From positions 27,679 through 91,678 of the forward strand of contig JBBACY010000008.1 of the NCBI GenBank assembly GCA_041656735.1: a stretch of DNA of 64,000 bases, given 5' to 3'. Numbering within the stretch: the stretch's first letter is position 1; each line of letters starts with the position of its first letter. Positions 51,877 to 59,739 of this stretch are shown here, piece after piece. The translations under genes and the position numbers were made by a program. The notes under the pieces were generated by a model. The model was not told the origin of the DNA, ran no database searches, and worked only from the letters and a program-made list of their open reading frames with translations. Source of the stretch: Perlabentimonas sp041656735. GTDB taxonomy: Bacteria > Bacteroidota > Bacteroidia > Bacteroidales > Tenuifilaceae.

Positions 51877-52425
51877 TTAGGGCTTGTGTTCTACGTTGGA
51901 CTCGAACGTTATCGAATCCATTCCTAAGCTTGCTGCCTCGGCTATGGTGATAACCCGCGCACCCACTCTGTTTGCCTCTGTATTTAGGCGTTTAGTATGG
52001 TAGTTAACGTGCCTCTTGAGCCGTGTGGACCAGTTGGCGGTATCTTTGTTATTTAAAACTATCATGATAGTCTTAAAACAGGGTCCGAAATATTTCAGCG
52101 TTGTAGTGATCTCCTTGTGGGTAACTTCGCCGTTTTTTCCATAAACCGTCTTAGTCTCAACTTGCTTTAGAAAACCACCCTGAAGAAGAATTCTCAACCC
52201 TCTAAGCGATAATACCTTCATTTGCTCATTTTCTTTCTCCATTGCTCGCACGCGCGCGCGCGCGAGGGAAACTGCGAATTGCGCACGTTCTTTTTGCCAC
52301 TTATAGAAGACTCTTCTCGAAATGTCTACTAATGAGCACACTTCGGTTATGCTATGTTTACCTGTCTCTACTAGGGTGCAAATCTGTTTGGCGAGTTTTG
52401 GGCTATATTTCGACCTGTTTGGCAT
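51877..52425 (-). CDS. Small terminase-like helix-turn-helix protein
   Basis: A 182-residue protein. The N-terminal part (YSPKLAKQICTLVETGKHSITEVCSLVDISRRVFYKWQKERAQFA) is a helix-turn-helix typical of phage small terminase subunits. The rest is helical. It contains a (CG)7 tract (52251-52264), coding for ARARV. A large terminase subunit should follow but none is found, so it may act with a helper phage, or be a regulator instead. Confidence 0.6.
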   Translation of the reverse strand: MPNRSKYSPKLAKQICTLVETGKHSITEVCSLVDISRRVFYKWQKERAQFAVSLARARVRAMEKENEQMKVLSLRGLRILLQGGFLKQVETKTVYGKNGEVTHKEITTTLKYFGPCFKTIMIVLNNKDTANWSTRLKRHVNYHTKRLNTEANRVGARVITIAEAASLGMDSITFESNVEHKP

Positions 52426-52476
52426 AATTTCTGGTTCGTTAGATTGTCATAAACTCATTTTTTGGCTCAAAACGGG

Positions 52477-52761
52477 CTAAATTTTCACCTCTGAGAGGCT
52501 TAAGCCTCTGTAATCGAGCTTTACCTTCATAACCTTTCGGTAAGAGGCTAAAACGGCATCTATTTTTCGTTTTGGAATCACAGCCTCTAAAGGTTTGGTC
52601 ATACTTGCCTCCAGCGCGTCCTTTCCTTGGCCAGGGCGTAGGTATTCGGGCTTGCCTAAGGTTAGCTGGGTGCCAGAAATTGTGATGGTTTTGCCGTTCA
52701 GTTGGCACTTCACGCTGTGGATAGTGCAACAGTATTTCAATACAGTTGGATCGATTTTCAT
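52477..52761 (-). CDS. Uncharacterised small protein of the replication module
   Basis: A 94-residue protein (MKIDPTVLKYCCTIHSVKCQLNGKTITISGTQLTLG ... ASYRKVMKVKLDYRGLSLSEV). Not recognised. Chosen over an overlapping frame (52439-52729) because it spans the gap between its neighbours at operon spacing, starting 9 bp after the helicase stop, and its composition is protein-like. Confidence 0.55.
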   Translation of the reverse strand: MKIDPTVLKYCCTIHSVKCQLNGKTITISGTQLTLGKPEYLRPGQGKDALEASMTKPLEAVIPKRKIDAVLASYRKVMKVKLDYRGLSLSEVKI

Positions 52762-52770
52762 TTTGCGGTA

Positions 52771-54111
52771 TTATTTAAGTGATTCAACAAATTCGTCAGG
52801 GTTGTACTCGGGCCACTGTGAGGAGAAACCCGCCTCGCTAAACCGGGTCATATCATGCTGGGGCTTGATCTCGATCATTCCAGTGATCCCTCGCCTGTTC
52901 TTAGCGATAATGAGCTGGTAGTTATTTTCGAGGTCAATCCAAGGGAACACCACAATATCAGCATCCTGCTCAATGGCTCCCGATTCTCTAAGGTGGTGCA
53001 GCTTAGGCTGTGATTCCGAGGCCTCACGGTTGAGCTGCGATAGCAGAATGATAGGCACCTTGCTCTCAAGCCCTGCCTTCTTGAGCGTTCGGGTCATTAG
53101 AGAAACCTGCTGCTCACGAATAGCCTTCTTGTCGGTTGGGGTGAGCAGTTGGAGGTAATCCACTATCACCATATCGCACTGACCCCTCTTGGCATTTTTG
53201 CGGGTGTTGGCTGCGATTTGATCGGCAGTTATCCCGGCCTGATCGTACCACAGTATAGGCAAATCGTATAGGTTGCCTGTAGCCTTGTGAATGCTGTTCC
53301 ATTCACTATCTACTTTTCCATCCCTCAGGCTGGAGCGGTTCACGCCGCTTTCTCCTGCGATCATTATTCGAGTGAGGTCCTCGCTTGTCATTTCAAGGCC
53401 GTAAAAGTTCACCCACTTACCCTGCGAGGCGGCCACCTTGGCGAAGTGTAGCGCAAGGGAGGTTTTGCCCACGCCCGGACGGGCTGCTAGTATGATCAGG
53501 TTGGTAGGCCTCCAGCCTCCTGTGTACTTATCGACCGTGGCAAATCCAGTTGTTATCCCTGGGGCTTGCCCCTTCTGAGCCTGTATGCAGTCCTGCTCAA
53601 TCTCACTTAGGGCTGATTTGATCACCTCGTACTGGGTGCGGCCACTATGCCCACCAACGCTGCTGGTAATTTCATCAATGGCCTTGCTAGCATCGGTTAT
53701 CAGCTCATCAACATCGTTGCTCTCATCAAACGCCTTGGCTTGCAGTTCTGAACTAATTCTGATCAGCTCGCGAAGCATGGCTTTTTGTGCCACTACTTTT
53801 GCATGATACTCCAAATGGGCTGCTGATCCAACCCGTGAGGTAAGGTCTGCTATATAGGCAGGGCCGCCAATCTCTTCCAGTTTATCTCGACTTTGGAGCT
53901 CTTGAACCACTACTAGCAGGTCAATGGGTTTACTCTGTTTTGCAAGGTTTGCGATTATTTCATATATAGCTCTGTTCTCGGCCTTGTAGAAACTCTCAGG
54001 GCGAAGTATGCCCTGCACCCGCTCGAAGGTGTTTGCCTCGATCATTAGTGCTCCAAGGATTGCCTCTTCAATCTCGATAGCCTGGGGCGGTATTTTGTTA
54101 AACTCAGTCAT
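52771..54111 (-). CDS. Replicative DNA helicase, DnaB type
   Basis: A 446-residue hexameric helicase. The N-terminal domain begins IPPQAIEIEEAILGALMIE. The RecA-like domain carries Walker A (LAARPGVGKTSLALHFAK), EMTSEDLTRIMIAGESGV, Walker B (CDMVIVDYLQLL), LSQLNREASE and the arginine-finger region RRGITGMIEIKP. It should drive the element's own replication rather than replace the host helicase. It lies 1 bp after the preceding gene's stop. Confidence 0.94.
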   Translation of the reverse strand: MTEFNKIPPQAIEIEEAILGALMIEANTFERVQGILRPESFYKAENRAIYEIIANLAKQSKPIDLLVVVQELQSRDKLEEIGGPAYIADLTSRVGSAAHLEYHAKVVAQKAMLRELIRISSELQAKAFDESNDVDELITDASKAIDEITSSVGGHSGRTQYEVIKSALSEIEQDCIQAQKGQAPGITTGFATVDKYTGGWRPTNLIILAARPGVGKTSLALHFAKVAASQGKWVNFYGLEMTSEDLTRIMIAGESGVNRSSLRDGKVDSEWNSIHKATGNLYDLPILWYDQAGITADQIAANTRKNAKRGQCDMVIVDYLQLLTPTDKKAIREQQVSLMTRTLKKAGLESKVPIILLSQLNREASESQPKLHHLRESGAIEQDADIVVFPWIDLENNYQLIIAKNRRGITGMIEIKPQHDMTRFSEAGFSSQWPEYNPDEFVESLK

Positions 54112-54112
54112 T

Positions 54113-54778
54113 TTAGGTAAGTTTCTGATAGGTTACTTCTTTAGTGGTTGCAGTGCCGTTCAGTTTGCCTTTTTCCCGTGCAACCCAGCCGTTGACTGCT
54201 GCTTTCCAGTCCTTCATCTTGTTTTTACCAACTTGCCAGCCGTTGCTTGAGTAGTGGCTAAAGAACTTCTCGGCCTCAATGCCTGCGTTTAGCGAAAGCT
54301 GTTTTTCTGCAATCTTAATGGCAAAATAGGATTGAATTTCTGGGAGGGTGGGAGGGGTGAAAACCACTCTCTCTTTCTTCTTTTCATTATTAACATTATT
54401 GTTTGTGGTTATTTGTTGGTTATTTGTTGGTTGTTCTGTTGGTTGTTCTGTTGGTTGCTCTATGCCCTTTTGTGGTTGATAAGTCCCCCATTTACAGATA
54501 GTTATTACACTAAATTTGCTGGTTGATTTGATGGTTATTTCGTTGGTTGATTTTAGCCGTTTTAGCGAAGTCCTTATTTTCTGTTCTGACAGCTTGAGTT
54601 CTTGCGCAAGTTGCTTACGCCCGGTAACTAGTTCCCCAGCCTCTATGGTTTTGCCTTGCCACTTCTTAGGCTTGTGATTAGCCTTTAGTAGCAAGTGGAT
54701 AAACAAGCGAAACGTGTTGGGTTCATTGTACCACTCCCACTCAACTATTTGCCTATGTAAACTTATCCAACCTTGCAT
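54113..54778 (-). CDS. DnaD-like replication initiation protein
   Basis: A 221-residue protein. The N-terminal part (WISLHRQIVEWEWYNEPNTFRLFIHLLLKANHKPKKWQGKTIEAGELVTGRKQLAQELKLSEQKIRTSLKRL) is the phage replication initiator winged helix that binds origins. A linker with three QPTE repeats follows (12-bp units at 54426-54461). A C-terminal DnaD-like helical part contains GWQVGKNKMKDWKAAVNGWV, which in relatives recruits DnaB. It is directly upstream of the helicase gene. Confidence 0.85.
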   Translation of the reverse strand: MQGWISLHRQIVEWEWYNEPNTFRLFIHLLLKANHKPKKWQGKTIEAGELVTGRKQLAQELKLSEQKIRTSLKRLKSTNEITIKSTSKFSVITICKWGTYQPQKGIEQPTEQPTEQPTNNQQITTNNNVNNEKKKERVVFTPPTLPEIQSYFAIKIAEKQLSLNAGIEAEKFFSHYSSNGWQVGKNKMKDWKAAVNGWVAREKGKLNGTATTKEVTYQKLT

Positions 54779-54990
54779 TACGCGTAAATTTTAGTGTGCC
54801 TTTCGATCAGACACGGCATTTTTTCTATCTTCTCGATTAGTTGTAGGGCTTCGGCTTTGCTCCCTCTAAATGATAGCAGGCACCCAGCAAAATTCACTTT
54901 GCTTATGGGCTTGCTGAGGTCAACTGGGTAAGCATACCCGGTGTCCATATCGGCTATTATGCCGAACTTTTCTTTTACAGTGGTTTCCAT
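54778..54990 (-). CDS. Uncharacterised small protein
   Basis: A 70-residue protein (METTVKEKFGIIADMDTGYAYPVDLSKPISKVNFAGCLLSFRG...). Not recognised. It shares a base with the next gene's start, so it is co-translated with the replication initiator. Confidence 0.55.
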   Translation of the reverse strand: METTVKEKFGIIADMDTGYAYPVDLSKPISKVNFAGCLLSFRGSKAEALQLIEKIEKMPCLIERHTKIYA

Positions 54991-55079
54991 TTCCGCAACT
55001 TTATTAAGGGTGTACCCAGGCCTGCAACGGTTGCGGACGTTGCGAAATAATTGGCCTGGTATGTGGATGTGGGTTTCAT
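54975..55079 (-). CDS. Possible short ORF in the replication operon
   Basis: A 34-residue frame (starting MKPTSTYQANYFATSATVAG) beginning 5 bp after the stop of the helix-turn-helix gene and overlapping the start of the 70-residue gene. Position suggests translation, but its length and composition give no proof. Confidence 0.25.
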   Translation of the reverse strand: MKPTSTYQANYFATSATVAGLGTPLIKLRKWKPL

Positions 55080-55083
55080 TTTC

Positions 55084-55380
55084 TTATTTTTTTTCGAGAA
55101 GTGCCTCTATATCGCTCTTGCGGTACCGACAGCGGCCACCTGCTTTAATTGGCACCAGGTAGCCTTTCTTTTGCCAACGGAATAGGGAGGTTCGACTCAC
55201 CTTGAGAAAACTCATAGCCTCTGTAACCGTGAGTAGTTCGTCTTCGGTTTTGGTTAGCTCCTTTTGCTGGCAAAGCTGCTTCTGTACTATCTCTTCGTGG
55301 AAGAGTCTCAAGTCCCCAATGCTAACCTGTACGGTCAGGTTTGCGGTTTCTGGTAGGGTTAATAATTCTGCTATTTTCAT
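55084..55380 (-). CDS. Helix-turn-helix protein (excisionase/HTH_17 type)
   Basis: A 98-residue protein whose C-terminal half ELLTVTEAMSFLKVSRTSLFRWQKKGYLVPIKAGGRCRYRKSDIEALLEKK is a classical MerR-like excisionase helix-turn-helix with the wing. In other Bacteroidota elements such proteins are excisionases or regulators of replication genes. It is first gene of the unit that ends with the small terminase-like protein. The start region contains an inverted repeat CCTACAT / ATGTAGG (55456-55472). Confidence 0.8.
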   Translation of the reverse strand: MKIAELLTLPETANLTVQVSIGDLRLFHEEIVQKQLCQQKELTKTEDELLTVTEAMSFLKVSRTSLFRWQKKGYLVPIKAGGRCRYRKSDIEALLEKK

Positions 55381-55504
55381 TTTTTGTATATTTTTGAATA
55401 CGAAAGCAAAGTTAGCAAAAAAAACCGCTAAGCAAATGATAAACAGAGTTTTAGCCCTACATAAAATGTAGGAAAAGTGTAGGTTTTTGTAGGATTTTAA
55501 ACAG

Positions 55505-55544
55505 CAAAAAACCCTAAAGCCTTTTTTTATAGGTCTTTAGGGTT
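55505..55544 (-). terminator. Intrinsic terminator of the integrase operon
   Basis: Stem AACCCTAAAG / CTTTAGGGTT with a 15-nt loop; on the minus strand it is followed by TTTTTTGC. Separates the integrase unit from the replication unit. Confidence 0.85.
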
Positions 55545-55575
55545 GTAGGATAGATTTTGGCTTTTCTTAGTAGAT

Positions 55576-55785
55576 TTAGAACTGCCTTACCCTATGGTAT
55601 TTGAAGTAGTAGTAAAAAGCAATCTTTTGCCATTTGGTGAGTTCTGGGTTGCCTTCGATCAGCCAATTATCTTTAAAGGAAACGACCTCGATTGCGATTT
55701 GAGCCAGCTGGAGGTACTGCTGGGCGAACTTGGCAAGCCGTTCCTTGGTCTCACCTGATAGAGGTAGCAAGTCAAGGTTTTTCAT
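55576..55785 (-). CDS. Small protein of the integrase operon
   Basis: A 69-residue protein (MKNLDLLPLSGETKERLAKFAQQYLQLAQIAIEVVSFKDNWLIEGNPELTKW...). Not recognised. Overlaps the preceding 364-residue gene by 14 bp and ends at the terminator, so it is part of the same transcript as the integrase. Confidence 0.6.
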   Translation of the reverse strand: MKNLDLLPLSGETKERLAKFAQQYLQLAQIAIEVVSFKDNWLIEGNPELTKWQKIAFYYYFKYHRVRQF

Positions 55786-56866
55786 AATTATTTACTTTTA
55801 CTCTTCTGAGGCGTTTGCGGATTGGCACCTCTCTGTACTTATTTAAGATTTTGCATATATCTCCTCCATTAATGGGGCTTACAATTGTATCTTTTCTGTA
55901 GGTGTAAGCCAGTTTTTTGGTTTTACCCTTGGCGTTTAGTTCAATATTCTTGTTAAATTTACTTATTTCATCGTCACTATCGGGGGTGAGCCATACCGCA
56001 AACCTATAAGCATCTGATGGCCCGCCTAACCACTTGCCTTTGTCTTGAGGTGTGCAGTATCCCTCCTCAATTAGGCTCTTAAAACCTGATAGAGGCATAT
56101 CTAGCCATTTTTTTAACTCACTGAGCAGTTCCTCGTAGTTCATTCCCGAGGTGGGTTTTAACCATTCATTCTTTTCAAGAAAATCGATATACCCCTTAGC
56201 CCACGACCTTTCGATATGTATTGAGTCGTAATACTTTTTATCTTGCAAAGATTCAATTAGTTCAAGTCTTCGGCTAATTTCTCTAATTTCAATTTCTGCA
56301 AAGGTCTCTTGAGAAAACCTATTTTTTGTATATGCTTCCTTCCATCTTTTTTGAAAAAGTTGGGAAAGTTCTTGCTTATGTTCTAAGTTTTGGATCAATA
56401 GTGTGTAACTCTCTTTGTTTTCATCTACTCCAAGAATTAGCCTTAGTTCCCAGGCTGCTGCCACAATGCCTGTAATGTTATCGTTTTTCTCTTCTTTGAC
56501 GGGCGCGGGTGCCCAATCCAAGGATTTACCCTTTAAATCCGAATCCCAAGGGGTAGATTCCTTTATTTTTGTTTCACATTGCCAACTCAGAGGAATGATA
56601 AAGATTGCAGCTTCTGCGCTTTTGGCTACAAGCCTAAACTCCTTTTTTTCTTGCTGGGTAAGTTTTTCTAGTTTGAGAAGTGAAAGTTTATCTAAAAAAT
56701 ATTCTGAAGATGGGTCAATGAAGTGTAACACTTTTTCATCTCTCTCACACTCCTCTAGCAGTTCAAAAACCGTTTCTTTACCGACAAGGCCAATGGCTAT
56801 TTCGATAATACGCGCGAAATCGCTTCCTATCTTTTTGTAATCATTGTATATCATTTCTCCTGTCAT
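55772..56866 (-). CDS. Uncharacterised protein translationally coupled to the integrase
   Basis: A 364-residue soluble protein with no membrane segment and no recognised domain. The first half is helical (FARIIEIAIGLVGKETVFELLEECERDEKVLHFIDPSSEYFLDKLSLLKLEKLTQQEKKEF); the last 100 residues are basic (RKDTIVSPINGGDICKILNKYREVPIRKRLRRVKVNNYEKP). Its start overlaps the integrase stop by four bases (ATGA), so expression is linked. It could act in recombination control or as an accessory or defence gene, but nothing in the sequence decides this. Confidence 0.6.
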   Translation of the reverse strand: MTGEMIYNDYKKIGSDFARIIEIAIGLVGKETVFELLEECERDEKVLHFIDPSSEYFLDKLSLLKLEKLTQQEKKEFRLVAKSAEAAIFIIPLSWQCETKIKESTPWDSDLKGKSLDWAPAPVKEEKNDNITGIVAAAWELRLILGVDENKESYTLLIQNLEHKQELSQLFQKRWKEAYTKNRFSQETFAEIEIREISRRLELIESLQDKKYYDSIHIERSWAKGYIDFLEKNEWLKPTSGMNYEELLSELKKWLDMPLSGFKSLIEEGYCTPQDKGKWLGGPSDAYRFAVWLTPDSDDEISKFNKNIELNAKGKTKKLAYTYRKDTIVSPINGGDICKILNKYREVPIRKRLRRVKVNNYEKP

Positions 56867-58182
56867 CTCTCTAGCATTTTAACAAGTTCGGCTTTCATAT
56901 TCTCATCAATCTCACGGTACCGGGCAAAGGCCTTGCTCCCGTACTTATGTCCACTGAGCGCGCCCACTAGGTTTGGGTCTTTTACTTGGCGGTACAGGTT
57001 CCCAACAAAGCACCGCCGGGCAAGGTGTGAGCTGGCCACCTCGTTAATGGGGCGTTGCTCAGGCTCGCGGGTGGTGGGGTTCAACCAGGTGATAATGCGA
57101 GTAATCCCAGCGGCCTCAAACATATCCTTGATGTAATCGTTGTAGCGCTGCGAGGTGATGAAAGGCAGTAACCCACGCCCCTCATAATCCTTGTAGCGCT
57201 CTAGTATCTCTTTGGCTATGGAGTTGAGGGGCACACGAACCGTTATAGGGTTGCCGTTTTTGGTTTTTCTGGCAACATACTCAATGGCTCCGTTTATTAC
57301 ATTGGCCTTGGTCATCAGCAAGAGGTCACCTACCCGGCAGCCGATCAGGCACTGGAAAACGAATATGTCGCGCTGGGTTGCTAGCTGGGGGTTGTGGGAA
57401 AAATCAGCGTTGTATAGAGTGTTCCGTTCATCAACTGATATGTAGTAGGGCGTTCCATAGACCGACTCCTCAACCCTGTACTTTCGGAAGGGGTTATTGG
57501 TTGTTTTGCCATTGTCAACAGCCCAAATGTAGAAAGTCCGGAACTTCACAAAGATGCCGTTAATCGTATTTTGCCCCCTCGGTTTAGGGGTGCGGGTCTC
57601 TGGAACTGCCTCGTATATTTTTGGGTATCGCTCAAAGATTTTGTGCTCATTCACTAGGAAGTCTTCAAATTTTTGTAAGGTATTGGCCGTGATCCCGTCG
57701 AGGGTCAACTCAAATTCGCCTCTAATTTTTTCGTACAACTCAAAACGCTGTAAGGCCCGGTAAATTACCATGAAGGCACGCTTTCGGGATTCAGCCAGTT
57801 TTTTTGTCTTTAGAAACTCATTCCACACCTCAAAGAAGGTTTGGGGGGTAAGGCTTAAGTCATACTTCTCGGGGTGTAGGGCTTTGTCCACTTCGATTTT
57901 AAACTGATCTGAAGTGATTGACCCCCTTTGAGGCATGGAGTGGTAAACATCCAGTAGCAACTTTTTGTAGTTTGCTACGTTCTGGTTGAACTCGGCGCGC
58001 TTGGCTGTATCGTAAACAATTTTCGCCTTGATCTCCTGTTTTTTCGCATCCCAAACGGTGGGGTTTACCTCCAAAGAGCTTTTGTAGAATAGTTGTGTTT
58101 CGCGCCCATCCCTCAGCCTAAATCGAACATTGGCCCTGTCGGTTTTTTTGGAAGTACGAATAAAAGCGGTAACGGTTGCCAT
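56863..58182 (-). CDS. Tyrosine recombinase / integrase
   Basis: Integrates the element at tRNA-Leu. About 439 residues from the ATG at 58182 (MATVTAFIRTSKKTDRANVRFRLRDGR); an upstream GTG/ATG-like frame would add 23 unlikely residues. The N-terminal arm-binding domain is followed by the core-binding domain and the catalytic domain, with the first Arg in LIGCRVGDLLLM, Lys in ARKTKNGNPI, HxxR in VASSHLARRCFV, His in ALSGHKYGSKAF and Tyr in ARYREID. All catalytic residues are present. It heads a three-gene operon reading away from attR. Confidence 0.95.
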   Translation of the reverse strand: MATVTAFIRTSKKTDRANVRFRLRDGRETQLFYKSSLEVNPTVWDAKKQEIKAKIVYDTAKRAEFNQNVANYKKLLLDVYHSMPQRGSITSDQFKIEVDKALHPEKYDLSLTPQTFFEVWNEFLKTKKLAESRKRAFMVIYRALQRFELYEKIRGEFELTLDGITANTLQKFEDFLVNEHKIFERYPKIYEAVPETRTPKPRGQNTINGIFVKFRTFYIWAVDNGKTTNNPFRKYRVEESVYGTPYYISVDERNTLYNADFSHNPQLATQRDIFVFQCLIGCRVGDLLLMTKANVINGAIEYVARKTKNGNPITVRVPLNSIAKEILERYKDYEGRGLLPFITSQRYNDYIKDMFEAAGITRIITWLNPTTREPEQRPINEVASSHLARRCFVGNLYRQVKDPNLVGALSGHKYGSKAFARYREIDENMKAELVKMLER

Positions 58183-58198
58183 AATGTTTGAATAGTAG

Positions 58199-58229
58199 TG
58201 TGGTGCAAATAAAATATATTTGCACCACA
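58199..58229. promoter_or_regulatory. 13-bp inverted repeat with TTGCACCAC arms upstream of the integrase
   Basis: Arms at 58199-58211 and 58217-58229 with a 5-nt spacer, containing GTGGTGCAA and TTGCACCAC (13-bp perfect arms). It is 17 bp before the integrase ATG and 160 bp from attR. It may be an operator or an arm-type recombination site. Confidence 0.6.
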
Positions 58230-58391
58230 AATGCAAACATTTACGCAACAATATAACTATATTTGTAACGTCACTATAAATAAAAAGTGATATAAAAGGG
58301 TGTTTAACAAACAGTAAAACAAATAAATACGATAGTTATTAATTGTAACACCATTTTTATGAACATATGCACCCAGTTACGATGCTCAAGC

Positions 58392-58405
58392 CTTGTTCTG
58401 GGCAC
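58392..58405 (+). repeat. attR: right 14-bp attachment repeat
   Basis: CTTGTTCTGGGCAC, identical to attL. The sequence before it (TACGATGCTCAAGC) does not match the tRNA, so only the tRNA end was duplicated. Confidence 0.88.
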
Positions 58406-58416
58406 AAAAAAAATTT

Positions 58417-58453
58417 AACCCGCTGTAAACTAAGTGTTTGTAGCGGGTTTTTT
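58417..58453 (+). terminator. Original tRNA-Leu terminator, now right of attR
   Basis: Stem AACCCGCT / AGCGGGTT with partial inner pairing, followed by six T. It lies 12 bp after attR; before integration it would have followed the tRNA. The rest of 58454-58763 shows no gene. Confidence 0.75.
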
Positions 58454-58763
58454 GTTGATATTACTTGCTGTTGTAGCAATTGGTAACTACATATTTACTT
58501 AGGCATTGCGCAGCTAGAGGTTGTGTTTAATCTTATATTGAGGCTTGCTTTTTGCATACCTTTCAAAACGAAATAAGGTAAAGTTTGTTAAAACGCAATG
58601 AGGCTTTAGTTTTTTCGTTATCTTTAAATAGTTGAATTAGGGGTGTTTCGGCATCTTTATTTTTAAAAAAAAAATTAAAAACAGCCCTTGGCTTTTACAT
58701 TCAATTGTAGCACATTTTTTGTGTGATAAGCGGATTAAATTACTAATTGTTAACAGGTAACGT

Positions 58764-59729
58764 ATGAAGTTTTGTAAGTTTATTCCCCTAGTTTTAGGTC
58801 TATTTATAAGCACCATTTCCCTTTCGCAAAATTTATCGCAAGCCATTAGCCTATTCAAGAATTTAGAGTACGATGAGGCTACCAAAATCTTTTCTAAAGT
58901 AGCAGAGAATCAAAGCCAGTATGCTGAGAGCAGATACTATTTGGGACAAATAGAGATGGGCAAGCAGAATTATGGAAAGGCTCAAGAGTATTTGCAGCAG
59001 GCAATTAGTAGCAATAAAGAAGTTGCTAAGTACCATAGTACTTTGGTAAATGTTTACCTACAGCAAATGGCGGGCGCCAGTATGCTTAAACAGATGTCTT
59101 TAGCCTCTAAACTTAAAACGCATATGGAGGAGGCCGTTAGGCTAAACCCCAATGATATGAATTCATCACTTATGCTTGTGGGGTTTTACAAGCAAGCACC
59201 ATCGATTATGGGAGGTGGCGTAAGCAAAGCAGATGAGCTGGCTAAAAGCATATTTAACAGAAGCAAAGCCGAAGGGTATTTAGCACAAGCCATTATTGCT
59301 CAAATGGATAAGGATGTAGATAAGGCAATACAATGCTATAAAAAATCAATAGAAGCATCGCCCGACAGCCTTAGGTATAAATACTCACTTGCTCAGTTTT
59401 ACCTTTCACAATCTCAAACTCAAAAGGCGCTAGCCGTTGTTGAGCAAGCGTTACAAAGCCACCCAAATAGCAGGGAGCTGCTTTTGCAAATTGGCCGATT
59501 TTATGCAATATCCGATGTAAAGGACAATGACAAAGGGGTGAAGGTTTTGAAATCGTTTATAGACTCAAGTAAAAGCAAGCCCGATTTTGCATTGGCCGAC
59601 GCATACTACTATCTGGGTTTAATAGAGAAGAAGAAGGAGAATACCCAGCAAGCCAATGCACATTTTAAGTATGCTTTAAGCGTTAATCCTTACCATAAAG
59701 GGTCAAAAAAGGAGTTAGATAAGCTATAG
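58764..59729 (+). CDS. Secreted TPR protein
   Basis: A 321-residue protein with a signal peptide (FIPLVLGLFISTISLSQ) and tetratricopeptide repeats spread through its length: AISLFKNLEYDEATKIFSKVAENQSQYAESRYYLG, NYGKAQEYLQQAISSNKEVAKYH, VDKAIQCYKKSIEASPDSLRYKYSLAQFY, QKALAVVEQALQSHPNSRELLLQIG and AYYYLGLIEKKKENTQQANAHFKYALSVNPYHKG. Such proteins are usually periplasmic scaffolds. No function can be given. It is convergent with the plug-protein gene. Confidence 0.85.
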   Translation: MKFCKFIPLVLGLFISTISLSQNLSQAISLFKNLEYDEATKIFSKVAENQSQYAESRYYLGQIEMGKQNYGKAQEYLQQAISSNKEVAKYHSTLVNVYLQQMAGASMLKQMSLASKLKTHMEEAVRLNPNDMNSSLMLVGFYKQAPSIMGGGVSKADELAKSIFNRSKAEGYLAQAIIAQMDKDVDKAIQCYKKSIEASPDSLRYKYSLAQFYLSQSQTQKALAVVEQALQSHPNSRELLLQIGRFYAISDVKDNDKGVKVLKSFIDSSKSKPDFALADAYYYLGLIEKKKENTQQANAHFKYALSVNPYHKGSKKELDKL

Positions 59730-59739
59730 TAGTAATGTT

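Larger units (their letters stand above)
41733..58405. mobile_element. Integrated phage-derived element in tRNA-Leu, satellite-like
   Basis: Bounded by a 14-bp direct repeat CTTGTTCTGGGCAC (41733-41746 and 58392-58405), the left copy being the tRNA 3' end. It encodes a complete tyrosine integrase at the right end, a replication module, a small-terminase-like protein, a tape-measure protein, a tail-completion-like protein and a MuF-type head protein. No large terminase, portal, major capsid, protease, tube/sheath or baseplate gene was recognised. The GC content of the tape-measure region is visibly higher than that of the host genes. It is either a phage satellite or a reduced prophage; all ORFs appear intact. 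Confidence 0.85.

Noticed and set aside
52439..52729. Alternative minus-strand ORF overlapping the 94-residue gene
   Set aside because: Arg/Pro-rich low-quality composition, and the other frame fits the operon spacing.
58637..58885. Minus-strand ORF upstream of the TPR gene
   Set aside because: Overlaps the TPR gene start and promoter region; Lys/Leu-rich and without motif.
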